A stretch of 64,000 nucleotides of DNA. It comes from UBA6522 sp965205045. GTDB taxonomy: Bacteria; Pseudomonadota; Gammaproteobacteria; Steroidobacterales; Rariloculaceae. The translations under genes were made by a program, and so were the position numbers. How positions within the stretch are numbered: position 1 is the first letter of the stretch; each line of letters starts with the position of its first letter. Under the pieces are notes generated by a model. The model searched no databases. It had not been told where the DNA came from and was given only the letters and a program-made list of their open reading frames with translations. Positions 61,649-64,000 of the stretch are shown piece by piece. The stretch is taken from assembly GCA_965205045.1 (NCBI GenBank), contig OZ242031.1, positions 248,001-312,000 of the forward strand, in the 5' to 3' direction.

Positions 61649-62350
61649 TCAGAGGCCCGTTTCTTCATCGAAGATACGCCGGAGCAACTCGCGCCAATCC
61701 TCGTGCTGCGCTCTCGCGGTACCGGTCAAACGATGCTGAATGCCGTCGATCTCAACCGCCATCGGCTGGACCTCCGCATCGAAGCTCTCTGAATACTCTT
61801 CCAGCGCCTCGATGTGAGTCCGCATTTCCTCCCCGCGCAAGAGCCCGCTTTCCAGCACCGCGGTACTCGCATGCAACAGCGAGTCGCTCACAACGGCGTC
61901 CGAAAGGTCGCCGTCGCTCCCCAGCGCGTGCCCCACCGATGCGACCATGCCGACCACGCCCAATACGGTGCGCCACCGGCTGGATCTCCTCAGTTCGCGA
62001 ATCGCGACCGCTTCCTGACGCGCCGTCTCCCTCCATCCGTGGTACGAGTCCCGCGACTCTTCGTAGACGTTCGCATAGTGTTCGTTGAGTGTCTCCACAA
62101 ACAAGTGTTCGCGATCCCGGATCATTCGGGTTCGCTCGAATTGCGGATCGTTCTCAGCCGGCAGGCGGTTCAGCACGAATCGCCCGCTGCGCTGCTGTCT
62201 GACATGCTCGCCAAATGCTTCCGGACTCAGCTCACCGGCGAACCTGAGTTGCGCCACCGTGCGGACATTGCGCTTCTCGGAAGGCGGGAAAGTGTCCTTG
62301 ACCGCTGCCAGGTCGTTGGCGATGCGGTGGAACACGTCATTCTCTTGCAT
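61649..62350 (-). CDS. Unknown protein, mostly helical
   Basis: 233 residues, no family recognised. A helical N-terminal half (RETARQEAVAIRELRRSSRW) is followed by a short hydrophobic glycine-rich segment (VLGVVGMVASVGHALGS) and an acidic helical C-terminus. No signal peptide at the present start. A few sense codons stay open before a stop upstream, so a lost N-terminus is possible. It converges on the M48 gene with 20 bp between the stops. Confidence 0.6.
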   Translation of the reverse strand: MQENDVFHRIANDLAAVKDTFPPSEKRNVRTVAQLRFAGELSPEAFGEHVRQQRSGRFVLNRLPAENDPQFERTRMIRDREHLFVETLNEHYANVYEESRDSYHGWRETARQEAVAIRELRRSSRWRTVLGVVGMVASVGHALGSDGDLSDAVVSDSLLHASTAVLESGLLRGEEMRTHIEALEEYSESFDAEVQPMAVEIDGIQHRLTGTARAQHEDWRELLRRIFDEETGL

Positions 62351-62460
62351 CTGGATTTTAATGGCGAGGTGAGCATTGTCGCCCGCTTTGCCGGTTTATC
62401 TCAAGACTTGCCCAAATTCTAGACAAAACTCCGGCGTCTGAACATCACGCTTCAGTCCGG

Positions 62461-63045
62461 TTGAATGGCCGGAGAGGCCAGTTGTCGGAACGTGCCGCTC
62501 ACGCCTTCGGCCAGGTCCAGCGGTTGAATGGGCAAACGCCACGGCTACCACGGGTCGTCTCCTTTCGTACGATAGTGGATCGCGTAGGTTGCGCTCCTTA
62601 CGGATTTTCATTCGTCTACAATCTGGGCCTGGGCCGGTCCGAGGCAACCCATCTTCAAATCCTCATCGACGAATCGGGTCCCCGGGATGCCTGGATGCAG
62701 GAGACCCGCGCCGTTCCCGCCATCGACGGGAAGAGTTCGTACCGCATGGAGATTCCGATCGCCCTCGACTCACTGAATCCGGACCGAACCTACCATGTAT
62801 TCGCGGAGCTGCGTGAGGGCGACGAGTTCCGGACCGTGGCAGAAACGGGTTTTTCCCTGGACAGTCTCAAACGCGTTCGGCGCTCCTGCCATCCATGGCT
62901 CCGCGCCGAACACACGACGCGAACAAGGGCTGTCCGCATGCACCCGCCCGCGGCGAGCTCAGCAGCTATAATCGGCCCATGTTTCTGGCCAGCGACAAAC
63001 TTGACTCGCTCATTGCCGCGGCCGACCAGGCGTTGCGTACGCTGA
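62461..63045 (+). CDS. Doubtful ORF, probable gene remnant
   Basis: The middle (about residues 30-140) reads like a real beta-rich domain (FSFVYNLGLGR, THLQILIDESGPRDAW, RMEIPIALDSLNPDRTYHVF). The C-terminus runs through REP-like element E and into coq7 by 66 bp, which is not credible as coding. I think an exported or surface domain gene has lost its true 5' and 3' ends. Function unknown. Confidence 0.35.
   Translation: MNGRRGQLSERAAHAFGQVQRLNGQTPRLPRVVSFRTIVDRVGCAPYGFSFVYNLGLGRSEATHLQILIDESGPRDAWMQETRAVPAIDGKSSYRMEIPIALDSLNPDRTYHVFAELREGDEFRTVAETGFSLDSLKRVRRSCHPWLRAEHTTRTRAVRMHPPAASSAAIIGPCFWPATNLTRSLPRPTRRCVR
62884..62950. repeat. REP-like element E
   Basis: On the minus strand: GCGGGTGCATGCGGACAGCC, CTTGTTCGCGTCGTGTG, TTCGGCGCGGAGCCATGG, ATGGCAGGAGCG. 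It matches element A base for base over much of GCGTCGTGTG-TCGGCGCGG-GCCATGGA, and elements B and D over the first 30 bases. It lies just before coq7 and may carry part of its leader. Confidence 0.8.
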
Positions 63046-63617
63046 CCGGTCCGCCCGAGGCTGCCCGCCCGTCCCCTGCTGCAGACATTCCCGAGGCGGA
63101 ACTCGCGCCGGACGCCCGCCGCGACAGCATCGCCCTGATGCGCGTCAATCACGCGGGCGAGATTTCCGCACAGGCCCTGTACCGGGGTCAGTCGATCATG
63201 GCGCGCTCCGAGGAGACCAGGCGCCATCTGCTTCAGGCCGCCGATGAGGAACAGGATCACCTGGCCTGGTGCGCACAACGGCTTGAGGAGCTCGATGGGC
63301 GACCGAGCCGGCTGGACCCCGTCTGGTATGCCGGCAGTTTCCTCCTCGGCATGGCTGCCGGCGTTCCCGGAGACCGCGTCAGCCTCGGATTCGTCGCCGA
63401 GACCGAGCGCCAGGTGGAGGCGCATCTCGACGACCACCTGTCAAAGCTGTCCGAGGAGGATGCCAGGAGCAAGGCCATCCTCGAACAGATGAGCGAGGAC
63501 GAAGCCCATCACGGCACCACCGCCGAGCTTGCCGGGGGGGCGGAGTTGCCGTACCCGGTGCGCCGCATCATGGCCCTGGGCGGCCACCTGTTGCGAAACT
63601 GCTCGCTCTGGGTCTGA
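62979..63617 (+). CDS. coq7: 2-polyprenyl-3-methyl-6-methoxy-1,4-benzoquinone monooxygenase
   Basis: 212 residues from ATG 62979 (MFLASDKLDSLIAAAD); the frame before it crosses the REP-like element. Di-iron carboxylate ligands: VNHAGEISAQALY, EEQDHLAWC, VEAHLDDHL and MSEDEAHHG. It hydroxylates C6 of the ubiquinone ring, replacing UbiF, and complements ubiH and ubiI-like genes in this window. Confidence 0.94.
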   Translation: MFLASDKLDSLIAAADQALRTLTGPPEAARPSPAADIPEAELAPDARRDSIALMRVNHAGEISAQALYRGQSIMARSEETRRHLLQAADEEQDHLAWCAQRLEELDGRPSRLDPVWYAGSFLLGMAAGVPGDRVSLGFVAETERQVEAHLDDHLSKLSEEDARSKAILEQMSEDEAHHGTTAELAGGAELPYPVRRIMALGGHLLRNCSLWV

Positions 63618-63763
63618 ACCGCCCCGGAGCATCCACCCCGATCGCCAACACCGCCGCCAGAACGCCGGGGGTCGACGGAACGCCAGGCATCGTCAGGGCG
63701 CCGCGGATCGCCGGAACGCCAGGGCGTCAGGGCGCCACCGGTCGGGAGCGCCTCCGGAAGCGT

Positions 63764-64000
63764 TCACCTGAAATCGCGCCGGGCCTTGATTCTCTCGTAG
63801 GCGGACCGGATTTCCTGGGTCTTCTGCTCCGCCACGCCCATCATGGATTCGGGCAGGCCGCGCGACACCAGCTTGTCCGGGTGGTGCTGGTTCATGAGCC
63901 GGCGATAGGCCGTCTTGACCTCCCGATCGCTGGCGTTCGGCGCGACCCCCAGGACTTCATAAGCGTCCTCCAGGCTGACGAACTCCTTGCCCGCGCCCCG
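63764..64000 (-). CDS. djlA: DnaJ-like protein DjlA, C-terminal part
   Basis: The gene enters from the right edge; the last 78 codons are seen. They are a J domain at the C-terminus: AYEVLGVAPNASDREVKTAY, RRLMNQHHPDKLVSRGLPE with the HPD motif, then TQEIRSAYERIKARRDFR. A C-terminal J domain with this spacing is typical of DjlA, a membrane co-chaperone of DnaK. The N-terminal part lies outside the window. Confidence 0.88.
   Translation of the reverse strand, partial: RGAGKEFVSLEDAYEVLGVAPNASDREVKTAYRRLMNQHHPDKLVSRGLPESMMGVAEQKTQEIRSAYERIKARRDFR

Overview
The window is GC-rich and comes from a gammaproteobacterium, probably an uncultured marine or host-associated lineage (the lineage is inference). 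Evidence for the class is the block pepP-ubiH-ubiI next to zapB-like/zapA/6S RNA/5-formyl-THF cyclo-ligase, plus rplM-rpsI, coq7, a DjlA end, and a gcvT-gcvH-gcvPA-gcvPB operon behind a tandem glycine riboswitch. The closest species cannot be named from the sequence alone.

Layout. 0-12 kb: a spondin-like secreted protein (partial), a very large secreted repeat/LRR/metzincin protein, a convergent secreted protein sharing the same repeat domain, a PIN/AbrB toxin-antitoxin pair, two small unknown genes, and a double-HtrA PDZ protease. 12-17 kb: glycine cleavage operon and riboswitch. 17-20.5 kb: a tightly coupled three-gene DUF262 / AAA ATPase / unknown operon, the best candidate for an undescribed defence-like system. 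21-30 kb: housekeeping genes (ubiquinone, PepP, Z-ring factors, 6S RNA, folate, RpiA, NhaA), a HicBA pair, tRNA-Gln and two ribosomal proteins.

30-60 kb is accessory DNA. A 260-bp integrase fragment occurs in direct orientation at 30.4 and 54.2 kb. Between the copies lie decayed plasmid/ICE and IS genes and a collinear minus-strand cluster (33.7-48.8 kb): TonB-dependent receptor, several DUF6152 proteins and their partner domain, four metallo-beta-lactamase-fold genes (one truncated), a tannase/feruloyl-esterase-like enzyme and a cytosolic reductive-dehalogenase-like protein. A membrane-tethered winged-helix regulator is divergent from it. I read the cluster as an uptake and degradation pathway for an aromatic, possibly halogenated, substrate (inference). 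50-60.4 kb is a graveyard of mobile DNA: IS21, integrase pieces, a group II intron, an amber-interrupted integrase, a toprim gene, an ISNCY relic, a single CRISPR repeat and an IS5-family element. 60.8-64 kb returns to chromosomal genes (M48 protease, Coq7, DjlA).

A family of about 70-bp REP-like elements is scattered between housekeeping genes (five sites). Frameshifts, truncations and low-complexity insertions are common in the accessory parts.
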